A stretch of 36,327 nucleotides of DNA from Stereocaulon alpinum (GCA_018257865.1 JAEUBA010000163.1:1-36327); one strand, 5' to 3'; counted from the stretch's first letter, positions 22,600-33,208 are shown. The notes: a model not told the origin generated them from the sequence alone. Numbers and translations are program-made.

Positions 22600-24900
22600 A
22601 GTCTAATAAAGAAGCTATAAGCTTCTACTTCTAGCTCGAACTACTCCTTAGAAGGTTCTTCGTCGTAGTACTCTAAGTTTTGGGGCTCCTTAGACTCCTT
22701 AGTAGTAGGGGCGTAGCTGCTATATTCGTTATTACTTTTATCTTTATAATAGACCCTAGCGGCTTTCTACTAGAAGTTATTTCGACCCTTATTACTAAAG
22801 CTTTAGTAAGGTCTTCCGTTTCCGGCGTAGGATTTTTTGCCTTAGAAAGGCTTCGACTGGTATAGTGGTCTTATTAAATTTAACCTACTTACTAGTCCTC
22901 TAGCTATCTGTAGAGGCTAACGTAGGGTAGGTAGGCTTTCTCTTAGAGAGTATTAGTTTTAGGACGAGTACTGCAGTTACTTATTAGCCTAGTAGTTCGA
23001 ATTTCTATAGTTACTACCGTTATAGTTATTAGAGTAGCCTTAATAAGGCTACTAGTTACTACGCTGGAAGGGCGTTAAAGAATACGGAGGCTTAGAAAAT
23101 CCTCCTTAGCGAATAGTATACTAACTAGATTATCCTCCCTTATTAATAGCCTTACTTACGACTCTTTAAGTCGCTTTATCTTCTTCTATAGCGAGCTTAT
23201 ACTAAATATATTATTTAGTATCGAGTTACTTAAGAAATGAGTGTACTGAAGTATTTACTATAGGCTAGGGAATGGTATTTCGAAAGCTAGGTGCTAGGTT
23301 ATTCTATACTACTATTAACTAAGTATTCCCTAGCTCCGCTGCTTATATATAGCGGAAGATAGACTAAGCGAACTCCCTAGGGTCGGTATTATTTAGAGTA
23401 TTACTTATTATAAACTTCTCTAAATATATTAATTTTACTACTTCGCTAGTATCTTCTTTAAACCGTTAAATTAATAGTTTTATCTATTATTTAAGGTTTG
23501 CCGTTTCTAGTATAACTCGCTCGAATTCGGATAATTCTGCTATATACTATATTATTACGGTGCCTTTTAGGCAGCTAAGAATAACTCTTAGGACTTATTC
23601 TTTATTAAACCGTCTCTTTATTTCCTTAAGCCTATCGACGAAGATAAATATATCTTAGAACGTAATATACTTCTCTCTAACTACTAGACCGTCTCCTTCT
23701 ACTCTAGGATTAAAGAAGCTAATATTATTAGGACGTAAGGGTAGAGGGCGTCTAGGTAGTACTTTAGCCTACTAGGGTATAGGAGTACTACCGCCGCCTA
23801 GGGGGCGGTTATTAGGGCTACCGTAGAGTAGAGATTATAGGGACCTCTATTATTATTCGCTGAATCTAGTGTTATTAAAGTTGTTTGGGTCTAGCTAACC
23901 CTATAGGGGTAGTTATATACTAGTATTACTAGTGCGTCGTTCCTAAGATATACCTACTAGAGGGGTATTTTAAATAATCTCTTCAGTTATAGCTAAGTTA
24001 CGGCGAGAGCTAATAGGCAGAGTAATTATAAGGTAGTATATATACTCCTTAAATACTTTAACGTTAGTACGGAGTAAGGTCTTATTAACTATTTACCTAG
24101 AATCCTAGGCTACTGGGGCGGAGTCTTCTACTACGGAGCTCTTATAAGAAGCTACTATAGAACCCGAACGAGTAGTCCTTTTTACGGGAGCTTATAGAGG
24201 TGTGTTTAATAGCCTAGTATAGCTAGACGTAATATATACTATAATAATACGAAGACTTTTAGAAATAATACTGGTATAACTATAACCGCTTTTAAGGAAA
24301 GACTCTAATTAATAAGCAGCGAGTATAGTAATTTAGTTAAGGTCTAGCCCTTATAATAACGATAACGACGGCGATAGGGAAGCCAGCTTTTCGACTTCTT
24401 AATAAATTAATAATAATACTATAACGAGGAAGATAGCTACTAAGAATAACTAACAGCTATAGAGGATAACTAAGAATTATAGGTAGGGGAATTATAATAG
24501 TAAGTAATAGTTACTTCCTTACTTTTGCCTAAAGACATAATTTCTAATCCTTAGGTCGGAAGCTTTAGATCCTTAGATCGGAAGGTACTACGTACTTCTA
24601 ATTTCGCTCCTCTATAATAGCGAATTAAGGCTTTAATTACTTAATTACCTTAGGGTAACCTAGTCTGGTCTTACTCTTATATAGTATTTACAGTCCCCGT
24701 AGTCTAGTAGTAGGGTTCTGCGAGTAGCAGGCCGTAGGTTATTAAGACGAGTTAACGGTACTTTAGCTTAGTCTAAGCTTTATAGCTATAGCGTGATTAG
24801 AGTAGGATATCGACTTATACTAGGTGATATTAGTTACGGAATTAAGTTATTAAGCTCAGAGGGTTTAGTAGAGGACTAGTGTTACTGCTAGGCAGCTGGT
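22600..24900 (-). pseudogene. Gypsy Gag region, poorly resolved
   Basis: By position between the primer site and the protease region this stretch should encode Gag, the capsid and nucleocapsid precursor. I could not follow one frame through it and saw no clear CCHC knuckle. The small plus-strand frame at 22680-22865 is antisense. Boundaries are approximate and the call rests mainly on element architecture. Confidence 0.5.
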
Positions 24901-24988
24901 ATAGACTATTGGAGTAGAAGGCTGGTGTAGAAGGCTGGTGGCAGGATCGTGCTACAGCTGCGATAGATAGTGCTGCTTATAGCTTATA

Positions 24989-25006
24989 CCTAACCCGTTG
25001 CTACCA
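24989..25006 (-). other. Primer-binding site of the gypsy element
   Basis: On the minus strand TGGTAGCAACGGGTTAGG starts 3 nt after the 5' LTR. It begins TGG, the complement of a tRNA CCA end, so it fits tRNA priming. I cannot name the tRNA. Confidence 0.8.
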
Positions 25007-25009
25007 TTT

Positions 25010-25175
25010 TGTAACGTTATGGTAAGAATTAGTATGCAATGAATTGGTTGCTAAGTCTAAATCCATATACGAGAGCTATTTCAGATATGTGCTAAGGCAA
25101 GCCTCAGCCCTAGCCCTAGCCACCGTCATAGTATAATACAATACTAATACAATAGTATAAGGCCATATTATAACA
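25010..25175 (-). repeat. Right (5') LTR of the gypsy element
   Basis: 166 bp, plus strand TGTAACGTTATGG ... CATATTATAACA, with TG...CA ends intact and less mutated than the left LTR. Confidence 0.94.
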
Positions 25176-26259
25176 GTAGTCGCCTTAGGTTTAGTATAAT
25201 ACCCTATTAATATACCTTAAAGAGCTTAGTTTTAAACCCCTCTTAGCTAACCTTAGCGTCTTTACTAATAGTACTATAATTATTACTATCTATATAGACG
25301 ATATCCTTCTTATAGGGCCTAGCAAGTCTTAGATCTAGGACCTAAAGGCGAAGTTTTATACTCGATTCGAAATAACTAATTTCGGCCCGTATACCTACTA
25401 CCTAGGAATAATAATTACTAGGGATTAGGCTAATCGTATTATTCGCCTCAGCTAAGCAGGCTACGTTAAGAAGTTTATTCGAGACTATAGTATATAGGAT
25501 ACTACCAAATCAACCCCTACGCTAATAGGTAACGAAAAATATTAGGTAGCTAATAAGGACTATAAGGCTACTAACGCCTTCCGAACCTAATACTAGTCTG
25601 TAGTTAGGTTATTAATATACGCTATAATAGGTACTCGCCCTAATATTATATACTCAGTCTCCGTTATCTCCCGGTATAGCTCCAACCCGAATAATAAGTA
25701 TTAGAAGGTAGTAAAACGGATCTTCCGCTACCTCCGCTCTACTATTAACCTATAGCTTATATTTAGGGGAGCTCTAAAGCTATTATTAGGATATACTAAT
25801 ATAGACTAGGCGGGTAATTAAGATACCTAACGATTAACTTCTAGGTATATCTTTAATATTAGTAGCAGCGCTATTAGCTAGTCTTCTAAGCAGTAACCTA
25901 CCGTTATACTATCCTTATATAAAGCCGAATATATTAGCTAGACCTAGGCCATAAAGGAGGCTATCTGGCTACGGAACCTCTTAGAATAACTTAATACTGA
26001 TATTAATTCCTTAGAGGTAGTAGTAATCTTCTATAATAATTAGGGCGCTATAGCCCTAGCTAAAAACCCTTAATTTTATACCCAGACTAAGTATATCGAT
26101 ATTAACGTCTATTTTATTAGGGAGTAAGTCGCTAAAGAAGCGGTTAAACTAATCTATACCCCTACTTAGAAGATAGTTATAGATAGTCTAACTAAGGCCC
26201 TACCGAAGGACCGTTTTATCCCCTTTTAAAATACTATTAGCTTAGAGAGCCTGCTATAA

Positions 26260-27065
26260 GTTCTAATCTAAGGGAGCCTTTAGTATTACTAGCGCCTTCT
26301 ATCCGGTTAGAAATACTATATTTTAGGGTTACTAAGCCCTATTTAGGTACTCCTATACTAAGGCTCTAGGGGATCTATACGCCCTTAGCTACTCCCGCGC
26401 CTAATTATTAATCCTATAGAGCCGTAACTCCGCAAGCTCCGTAATATATAGGAATTACTACTATTATTTAATAATACTATACCCTATTATTAATCCCTTC
26501 CGTAGGGTGCTCCGCCTTATACTTAAGGCCCTCTGTCGCTAATATAGGGCTACTAAACCCTATATTACAACCCTTATTACCTATAACACAGCGCGGCTGG
26601 TCTAACTAATATAGCTTATTACACGCCTAGAATTAACCGCTATTTAGTATATAGGCACTCCGTAATATTTATAATACTAAGTCTAATATAGCTAGACCGC
26701 CCTAAAAGCTCGCTAAGACTCGTAGCCGCTGCTATAGCCGCTTTATAAGACTTTCTAACCGTCCCTATCTATCCTACGGCCTTATATTAGTAGAAAATTA
26801 GCCTACACAGCCTCTATAGGAAATAAAATATTCAAATAACTATAAAAGTACGAAAAACGGAATTATTAATAGGCTGCTACTAATTTTAACCTATATATAC
26901 CTTGCTAGCGTATACTTCTAGGGGGTTAGCCGCCTAAATTACGGCGTATAGACGATCTAATTAGTCTATACCTTAGAGTAACTAGCTGCTAGACCTAGAG
27001 ACGTCTTAATTAATCGCTTATTACGAAAAGGGGAGTGCTAATTAGATAGATCTCGCTTACTTACG
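26260..27065 (+). other. Copia 3' non-coding region
   Basis: About 800 bp between the Pol stop and the purine tract. No frame or repeat was recognised. Such a long 3' region helps explain the element's 7-kb length. Confidence 0.55.
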
Positions 27066-27075
27066 CGAAGGGGAG
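27066..27075 (+). other. Polypurine tract of the copia element
   Basis: CGAAGGGGAG directly abuts the 3' LTR and helps place the LTR start at 27076. Confidence 0.8.
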
Positions 27076-27249
27076 TATTAAAAGTAGCCTGCGTGCTAAG
27101 GATAACTAATCCTTAGTATACTAACTAAGTTTTGGTATAATAACTAAGCTTTGGTATCTTAGTATACTAAGTTAGCACTACTATATATAGATCACGCGTG
27201 TAGCACTTAGATACCTAATTAAGTAAGTGTTCTACCCTATATTTTGATA
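27076..27249 (+). repeat. 3' LTR of the copia element
   Basis: 174 bp, starting TATTAAAAGTAGCC and ending CTATATTTTGATA, followed by the TAACC duplication. It differs from the 5' LTR by a small number of transitions. Confidence 0.93.
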
Positions 27250-27270
27250 TAACCTACGCTTAAGATATAA

Positions 27271-27462
27271 ATATACTAGTAACTTAAATAAGCTCGCTAT
27301 AGAAGAATAGTCTTAGTTCCTCCTTAAGATTATATAGGATCTTAAGGAGGATCTAATCTTAATTCTAAAGTTTATAGAGGCTATAAAGATAGTCTATAAC
27401 TAATAATAAATATAAATAGATAATATATTATTCTAGCGTAAAGACCTTAAAGAAGTATACGA
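27271..27462 (+). other. 192-bp segment of the helicase frame present only in copy A
   Basis: Copy B joins AGATATAA directly to ATTACTATC, so these 192 bp (64 codons) are missing there, without a frame change. The segment contains a perfect hairpin, TCCTCCTTAAGAT (27318-27330) with ATCTTAAGGAGGA (27339-27351) and an 8-nt loop. It reads in frame with the SNF2 protein in copy A, so a deletion in B is more likely than an insertion in A. Confidence 0.75.
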
Positions 27463-28030
27463 ATTACTATCTATTCCTTAGGACGATAAGAATATAATCT
27501 TTAGGACTAACTAGATATCTCTATTAATAAAGATATAATTCTAGTAACTAGTAGCGGTAAAGGTAATTACTAACTTTATAAATTAAAAACTAGTACTTAG
27601 CGGGTATCTACTAGCGGATATAATAGGAATTAGTAAGATATAGGTAGTTATATATTTCCTAATATTAGTAGGTGCTCTAACTATCCGTAGAAGGCTTTAA
27701 TATACTATAGTATACTACTATAGCCTTCTATAATAAGCTTCTAAGCTCGCAGCCTTTAGCTAACTACCTCTTAGTATATTAATTATATAATAAAGATACC
27801 GTAAGTACTAACTATCGCTACTAAACCAACTCTAATTTTAATACCGAAGAAATTAATTAACTAGTAGATAATATAGGTAGAGCTTATAGCTCTAAGGGTC
27901 TTTTTAATCTATAAATACTATAGTAATCCTTAGCGCTATAACCCTATTACTAGTAAAAAGACCCTAAAAGGACGGCTTTATCGCTAACTTCCGATATTTA
28001 ATAGTAGTATAGGAAATATATCTATAATTA

Positions 28031-28204
28031 CTATATAGGCTCTTTACTAAGAATTAATCTCGTTATAATATAAGTTTTATATAGTTATTTAACCGATTTA
28101 AGTTTATACTAGTTCTAGAACGCTATTAATACTAGAATATAACCGTTCTAAAACTATAAGAACTATTAATAATTTTATAACTATTAGATAACGGTTACGT
28201 AACT
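28031..28204. repeat. Fragment of the TA transposon at the A/B junction
   Basis: Matches 9576-9750 inside the TA transposon almost base for base (CTATATAGGCTCTTTACTAAG to AACGGTTACGTAACTC). It has neither terminal inverted repeat. It begins exactly where H copy A breaks off and ends where telomere-like repeats start. Confidence 0.88.
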
Positions 28205-28228
28205 CTAACCCTAACCCTAACCCTAACT
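28205..28228. repeat. Interstitial telomere-like repeat (CCCTAA)n
   Basis: About four units of CCCTAA, the complement of the TTAGGG telomere repeat of most filamentous fungi. On the plus strand CCCTAA is the orientation found at a left chromosome end, with copy B to its inner side. The equivalent place in the TA transposon has only AAAACCCTAACTCC before its minisatellite, so the tract could also be an expansion of transposon sequence. Confidence 0.8.
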
Positions 28229-28470
28229 ATAATATAAATATACTTAAAATAGAAGCTTTCTATAGAGGCCTAACTTAGTTAAGTACTTCTACCTAAAGAC
28301 TAAGGTATACTTTATCTAAATATAATCTTACTAAGTATAGGTAAAAGCTAGCTTACTTCTATTTATCTTCTATACTAATAGACTAGAGAATCTATATACT
28401 TTATTACCTATATCTATCTCTTACTAATATACTATATACTACTTATATTTTACTCCTTATTAGTATATAT
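28229..28470. other. Junction spacer, nothing recognised
   Basis: 242 bp of AT-rich sequence without match to copy A or to any element in the window and without a readable frame. It ends exactly at the H sequence that in copy A follows the left terminal repeat. Confidence 0.6.
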
Positions 28471-28557
28471 AAGTAGTAAGTAATAAGCTATTAGATAAAT
28501 ATATTATAAGTAGTAGCCTTCTATAAATAGGTTTCTTCCTTAGTAAGATATTATTAG

Positions 28558-29673
28558 TTATTCCTCCTCTACCTCTAGTATATTATTACTATCACTTCTA
28601 TTAATACTAGTATTATCGTTAGTATTATTACTACTGCGAGATATTAGAGGCAGGCTGGATTTAGAGATACTATTATTACCTACTAGAATATTACTACTAG
28701 GATCGTCGTCCCTATCCGATTTTAAAAGTAACGCGTTAGAATCGTTATTAATATTAAACCTAAGAGCTCGTTTATATTAAATACTATAGGGGATATTCCT
28801 TTCTAAGTAGTTATTAAGACTTAGGTAGAAACCGGTCTTTATATAAAGTATATTAAATATATTAATAAGATACTTTCGGTTATACTTTAACTATATATAG
28901 TTAAAGGGGTTCCTATTATATAGTATAGATATACGCTAGTATATTACTAGTTATAGAAATACGTCTATAGAGTACTTTATTATTATATATATATTAAAGG
29001 GTTCTATAAGTACTTATACTTTAGGAATTATAGCCCCTTAGGTAGTATCTTATTAAAGTCTATAGCTTTAATACTAAACTTAAAAACTAAATCTAGCTAG
29101 GACTTAGTATAATCCTAGCTTATTACGGCCTTAAACTCTTTAAATATTATAATACTTATAATATATTTAGATATTATTAGTCTAAGTATTATAAGGAATT
29201 ATACCTACTACTTATCCGCTACTATAAGGACGTTAGTCTTCTACTATTTATATATATACTAGACCCGAACTTTGGCTTCTTTATATATATAGTAACTAGC
29301 TTTTATTCTTAGGAATATAGCCTATACTAGCTCCTCTATAAAGCTATTAGAGAGAAACGCTAGGAAATATCGACGGGTAATAATATTTAACTCCGTATAT
29401 ACCTCTTCTTTAGTCTTACTAAGATATACTAATAGTACCGTCTGTTTTTACTAACTATCTATATATAAGGTTATTAATAAGGTACTCCTTAACCGCTTAG
29501 GCGCTGCGGAAGGCTTTAGGACTATATAGCTAGTTATAGGGTATTATAATACTAAGGCTATAGTCTTCTAACTAGATAATAATTATATAGGTATATAGGT
29601 AGATATAGGTACCTTTAAAGTCGATATCTTACCTAATAATAACAGATTTTAAGATATTACTAATAGTCTTTAT
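28558..29673 (-). pseudogene. ORF-L, unknown protein of element H (copy B)
   Basis: Uninterrupted counterpart of the split gene in copy A. The likely stop is 28558-28560 and readable sequence extends to about 29673, roughly 370 codons. The C-terminal half includes YLINIFNILYIKTGFYLSLN, then RALRFNINND and an Asp/Ser/Asn-rich acidic tail. RIP stops occur in both copies at many of the same places, and each copy has some of its own. I recognise no family. An apparent frame change close to 28994 suggests an intron or indel near the place where the Helitron entered copy A. Confidence 0.55.
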
Positions 29674-31189
29674 AATAATATAGGTAGGTCTTTTTAAGAA
29701 GGAGGAAGGTAGTTTTATATTTATAGTCTAAGTAGGTCTTTTTAAAAAGGAGGAAGGTATTTTTATAAGCTTAGGTAAGATTTAGTATTACCTTACTATA
29801 AAGTAAGCTATAAACCTAGGGATATTCTTATCTTTCTTATCTAAGCTTATTATTAGCTATAACGAAGAGGTATAATATACTTTAGATCTTACCTTTATAG
29901 GGCTTATTATTTATTAATTCTTATTAAAGTTAGAATTATTAAGCTACTACTTACGACGGTAATTATTATAACCTAATATAATTACCTAAAGTTTATTACG
30001 AGAGTTATATTAAGGTACCGTAGGCTTATTTAGGGTTAATAGACGAGTCCTTCTTTAATTAGAAGACTTTAATATAGCTCTTTATAAACTATAGTTACTA
30101 GCTATAATAAGTATAAGTTTAAGCTAATTAGGGTATAAAATTAAGATCTTAGGTTTATAATTCTAAAAAGATTAAGTAATAAAATATATATATAGGAATT
30201 AAAAGTAAAGGAGTATAGTATATATTCTCTATTATCTACTTAAATATTAGGAAGGTATAGCGGGGTATCTTAGTAGGAATAAACGATAGACTACTAATAT
30301 AGTCTACTAATAATCCTATATCCTTTTTACCCCCTACGCCTAAGTAGAGAAGTATCTATTATATTCGCCCTACCCCGCCCCGCCTATAGTACTAGGAAAG
30401 TTTAGCTGTTAAGCCTATTCTACTACTATATCTTAGAATACTACTGATTTTATTTATAAAGAGTAAGCTCTAATCTAATTATATAAGCTAATACTTTATT
30501 TATAGATACTCTAAATAACTTCCCTACCTCCTAATAATATCTTAGAGCTAGTAATCTTATTACTATTATAGCTTAGGTAAGCGATAATACTCCTAATATT
30601 ATTAGACTTACGCTACGCGATTAAGAGGGTCTATTTATAGGTTAGGTCTACGCTAGATAGGTTATAGAGGTCTAGAATTAGGGTATTCTAAAATAGGCTT
30701 ATATATCGACGGTTAATAGGATTATATAGTAGGAAGGTAGTAGTAGTCTATATTACTAAGGGACTATTAAGTATTAATTAAGTTAATTAGTATATTACTT
30801 ATCTATCGCTTATAGAACGGCGGGTTAGATTCCGCCTATAGATAAGGTATACTTTACTACCTAATATCTTTAAATTTTGGTACTTAAATAACGTGCTCGT
30901 TTATATCTACTATTATTTACTTTATAATAGCTTCCCCGCTTCTTTCGTACTAGTAAGTCCCTAGAATTCTTTTACCTTCTATCTTATTCCTACTTTAAAC
31001 TAACTCTCAGACGTATTAACTAAAGGCTATAGTATAGTAGTTAACTAACTCTTAGATATATTAACTAAAAGCTATAGTATAGTAGCTAACTAACTCTTAG
31101 ACGTATTAACTAAAGGCTATAGTAGCTAACTAACTCTTAGACGTATTAACTAAAGGCTATAGTAGCTACTATCTATTATAATTATAGAA
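29674..31189. other. Spacer between divergent H genes (copy B)
   Basis: About 1.5 kb that should hold promoters for both genes. It includes the 49-bp direct repeat (from about 29684), the empty sites of the TRIM (GGTAC, 30014-30018) and the TA transposon (TA, 30150-30151), and the four-unit tandem array at 30998-31170. No gene was resolved. Confidence 0.55.
30998..31170. repeat. Tandem repeat, four units in copy B
   Basis: Same unit as 11865-12075 but one unit fewer. Some units keep CTCAGACG where copy A has CTTAGACG, so B retains an older state there. Confidence 0.82.
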
Positions 31190-31661
31190 GCCTATTATAG
31201 GTATCTATAAGATACCCTCTAAAATTAGAGGGGCTAATAATAAGCTCTTAAAGCTACGTTTAGTAGCTAAATTAAGATAAGAACTAGGCTTTAAAGATAT
31301 ATAAGAGTTTAAGATATTTATTAAATTAAATAGATTTAAACCCTTCTTTAATAAATATACGAATTAATATATCTTCCTATAATAAGAACGTATATAAGTA
31401 GAAGGATCTTATAGGCTGCGCGGGGTTAGACTAGACTATATAGAATATCGCCTACTAAGCGGAGAACGCCTAGGTTAAGATAAGTTCTTATATTACTAAC
31501 TAAATAAGTCTTAGTAGGATAATATTAACTATTATATATTAATACTCTTTAAAATACGCGAAGCGAATACTAAAAGTGTTAAAGGGTTATTTTATTAAAT
31601 AAACCTATCTAAATATAAGATATATATCTATATCTAGGTACTTATTAAGTATCTAGAGTTT

Positions 31662-31677
31662 GATTGATTGATTGATT
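31662..31677 (-). repeat. LINE 3' tail, (AATC)n on the minus strand
   Basis: Plus strand GATTGATTGATTGATT directly beside the left target duplication. Short-unit tails instead of poly(A) occur in some fungal LINEs. Confidence 0.88.
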
Positions 31678-31898
31678 TATACGCCTATTCTAGTATCTAT
31701 ATATACTAATAAGGGTGTTCTCTTATATTATTAGGAAATCTAGGGGGGTTAAAGGCCCTCTAGACGCGAAAGAAACCTTTCTAGAGTCGCCCCTTCTAGC
31801 TAAAAACTTTCGCTTATCAGCTTACTTATTATTCTGCTCCGCCTATCCAACCTTACCGCTAGGCTCTATAACACTGGTAATAATAATCTCCGTTGCCC

Positions 31899-33208
31899 TA
31901 ATAGGCCCTGTAACACTCCGGTAGCTCCGCCGCCTTTAGCTTCTACTTACGCTTAGGCTTCTTTATCTTTAGGGTTTTTATTGCCGGTTCTACTCCGATA
32001 GGGAGTTTAGACTAGGAGAGCTGTTCCCTAGTAAGTCGATACTGCGTTAGGAATCCTAACCTAACCAGCTATCTTATAGCCGCTCTTATACCGGTAACCT
32101 CAGCTAGTATAGTCCTAATATTATAAGTCTCTGCCTCTTTAATAAGCTCCCTTCGAGTGTCGCTAAGCTCTAGGCAGTATAGGAGAATATACTTCGTATC
32201 CTAATTCCTCTATCTATAACTGCAGCAGGCACTACGGACCCCTAGCACCCTCGCCTTATAAAGGAAGTAGTTAAACCTATTCTTCCTACTTCAGAGTTGG
32301 ACTGCCATCGAGCTTTCTACCTTCCTAAGCTTTAGGTGGTAGTTATACCTTTCTCCGAATAACGGTTCATTCTGTGCGGGTGTGCGAGAGTGCTTAGGGA
32401 TAGCATCCTTATATACCTCCCACCGCTCAATCCACTTCGCCGTTACCCAGCCTCGTATCTTCTTAGCTAGGACGCCTACGTCTTAATACTCCTCGACATC
32501 CGTTTTTAGGTTATACCAATATGCCTTCCTCCTTATCGCCGTTACCGCTTAATCCTAATCCTTCGCCTCAAGCTCCTGCAGGGCCTATTCTTCCTTTTCT
32601 AGTAATAGGGTTAGGCGTGTTGGGCGCGCCCTTCCTCTCCTTCCCCGCAGTCTCCTACGGATTAAGCGGTTGCCTTCGATTGTTAAGGGGTATACTCCCC
32701 TCAGTACCTAGTATCTTATAACTAGGGCGTCTAGATAGGTTTAGATAGGCATAATAACTGCTTCCGCTTCTAGGACTTGGACCGGTATTGCCTTATATAC
32801 TCCGAGCACTATCCGTAGGCAGTTATTCTGTATTATCGCGAGCGTCTTAACGTGCTTTTCCACGGCTCCCCGCCCCCCGGTGGGGGTATGCTATATCGGA
32901 GCGGCGAATATAAGCATAGGCCTTACCGCTATACTGTATACCTTCCTGCACTTCTTAAACGTAGCTCCCTAAGTTGATCCTGCTAGGCACTTGATCGCCC
33001 GGGCTTAAGTAGCGGCCTTTGCCTTCACCTGCGCTATATATAGGCCCTAGCGGAGTTTGGTGTCGATATGTAGCCCTAGGACCCTAATACTCGCTTCCGG
33101 CTTAACCTCTGCGTTACCAAATCGTACCGTCTCCTTTATATTAAACCTTTTGGGGGCGCGCGACAGATGCACCAGTTCGTACTTCTGGGGCGCGAACGTC
33201 GCCCCGGT
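31899..33208 (-). pseudogene. LINE ORF2 C-terminal part (RT end and Cys motif)
   Basis: The minus strand reads from 33208: FNIKETVRFGNAEVKP, VLGLHIDTKLR, VKAKAATxARAIKCLAGST and YSIAVRPMLIFAAPI, the region downstream of the catalytic RT core in Tad-like elements. Further on PAQNEPLFGERYNYHL (about 32330-32400) leads to a Cys-rich segment VRSACCSY...DTKYILLYC (32160-32240), the family's terminal CCHC motif with His changed to Tyr. The stop is at 31899-31901. The catalytic RT, endonuclease and ORF1 are absent through 5' truncation. Scattered TAG codons mark moderate RIP. The plus-strand frames at 31715-31924 and 32521-32721 are antisense. Confidence 0.88.

Larger units (their letters stand above)
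17942..25175 (-). mobile_element. Ty3/gypsy chromovirus retrotransposon nested in copia
   Basis: LTRs of 163 bp (17942-18104) and 166 bp (25010-25175) are bordered by GTAGT (17937-17941 and 25176-25180). Removing the element and one GTAGT restores the copia frame within LYxLK. The primer site (24989-25006) and purine tract (18105-18117) both give minus orientation. Pol order, reverse transcriptase then integrase with a C-terminal chromodomain, identifies a chromovirus. Total length 7234 bp. The body is RIP-mutated but the LTRs keep most CpA/TpG. Confidence 0.96.
14161..26259 (+). pseudogene. Copia Gag-Pol polyprotein, RIP-broken and split by gypsy
   Basis: The polyprotein would supply capsid, protease, integrase and reverse transcriptase. 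The likely start is ATA at 14161 (ATG before RIP), beginning AILNALNTIDSSELL. In order: Gag with a degraded zinc-knuckle-like YTYYKKDYY (about 15243-15270) and a basic Arg/Ser stretch near 15360-15420; protease IFNSGYT (15619-15640; DSG changed to NSG); integrase core with SDCGTKYNNNF near 16552-16585; reverse transcriptase from about 17680, with VKTAFLYRDVEEDIYV and KLKKALYSLK, cut at 17941 and resuming at 25181; catalytic YIDDILLIG at 25288-25316; RNase H 25600-26230 including SLYKAEYI and TKALPKDRF. The stop is near 26257. Gag and Pol appear to share one frame. Confidence 0.93.
13016..27249 (+). mobile_element. Ty1/copia LTR retrotransposon, interrupted by a gypsy element
   Basis: Two 174-bp LTRs (13016-13189 and 27076-27249) are bordered by the duplication TAACC (13011-13015 and 27250-27254). 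Copy B keeps one TAACC at 33591-33595 as the empty site. Without the 7.2-kb gypsy insert and its duplication the element is about 7.0 kb, somewhat long for copia. Domain order protease, integrase, reverse transcriptase, RNase H identifies Ty1/copia. It is in plus orientation and heavily RIP-mutated, LTRs included (ends TA...TA instead of TG...CA). Confidence 0.95.
444..28030 (+). mobile_element. Element H, copy A (interrupted, right end lost)
   Basis: Copy A is H sequence in five pieces: 444-966, 7536-8560, 9177-9307, 11009-13015 and 27255-28030. Each is collinear with copy B (28471 onward). The gaps are a Helitron, a TRIM, a TA-inserting transposon and a copia element, and copy B has the empty site for each. 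It carries ORF-L on the minus strand and the N-terminal part of the SNF2 helicase on the plus strand. Homology to B stops at 28030 (B position 34179), so the helicase C-terminus and right terminal repeat are missing. H is named only for this annotation; I cannot place it in a known transposon superfamily. Confidence 0.8.
12090..28030 (+). pseudogene. SNF2-family helicase of H, copy A (N-terminal part, split by copia)
   Basis: SNF2 proteins are DNA translocases of helicase superfamily 2. The frame runs 12090-13015 and continues in phase at 27255 after the copia element (NLTN | LRLRYK). The first part, about 300 residues, is an N-terminal extension I do not recognise, including the repeat KDTIKLGRE. 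The ATPase domain begins after the join: Walker A region GYLLADIIGISK at 27603-27640, where the family has LADxMGLGKT, followed by VIYFLILVGALTIRRRL. TAG/TAA codons replace Gln and Trp throughout. Homology to copy B stops at 28030, just before motif II. The start was not determined because ATG codons are erased. Confidence 0.78.
31662..33208 (-). mobile_element. 5'-truncated Tad-like LINE in H copy B
   Basis: Flanked by an 11-bp duplication ATCTAGAGTTT (31651-31661 and 33209-33219); copy A has the single site ATTAAGAGTTT (12557-12567). The 3' end, at the left, carries (GATT)n, i.e. an AATC tail on the minus strand. Tail, target duplication and 5' truncation are hallmarks of target-primed reverse transcription. 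The protein is of the Tad1/I type common in filamentous fungi. RIP is milder than in H: CpA and TpG are still frequent. Confidence 0.93.

Noticed and set aside
22680..22865. 61-codon plus-strand frame
   Set aside because: Antisense within the gypsy Gag region; no supporting context.
28471..28993. Copy B as an internally deleted derivative missing 6.6 kb
   Set aside because: The missing part is exactly a Helitron with TC start, terminal hairpin and A|T junction, so B is the empty site, not a deletion.
31715..31924. 69-codon plus-strand frame
   Set aside because: Lies antisense to the LINE 3' end and ORF2 C-terminus, which reads clearly on the minus strand.
32521..32721. Pro/Leu-rich 66-codon plus-strand frame
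   Set aside because: Antisense to the LINE ORF2 pseudogene.
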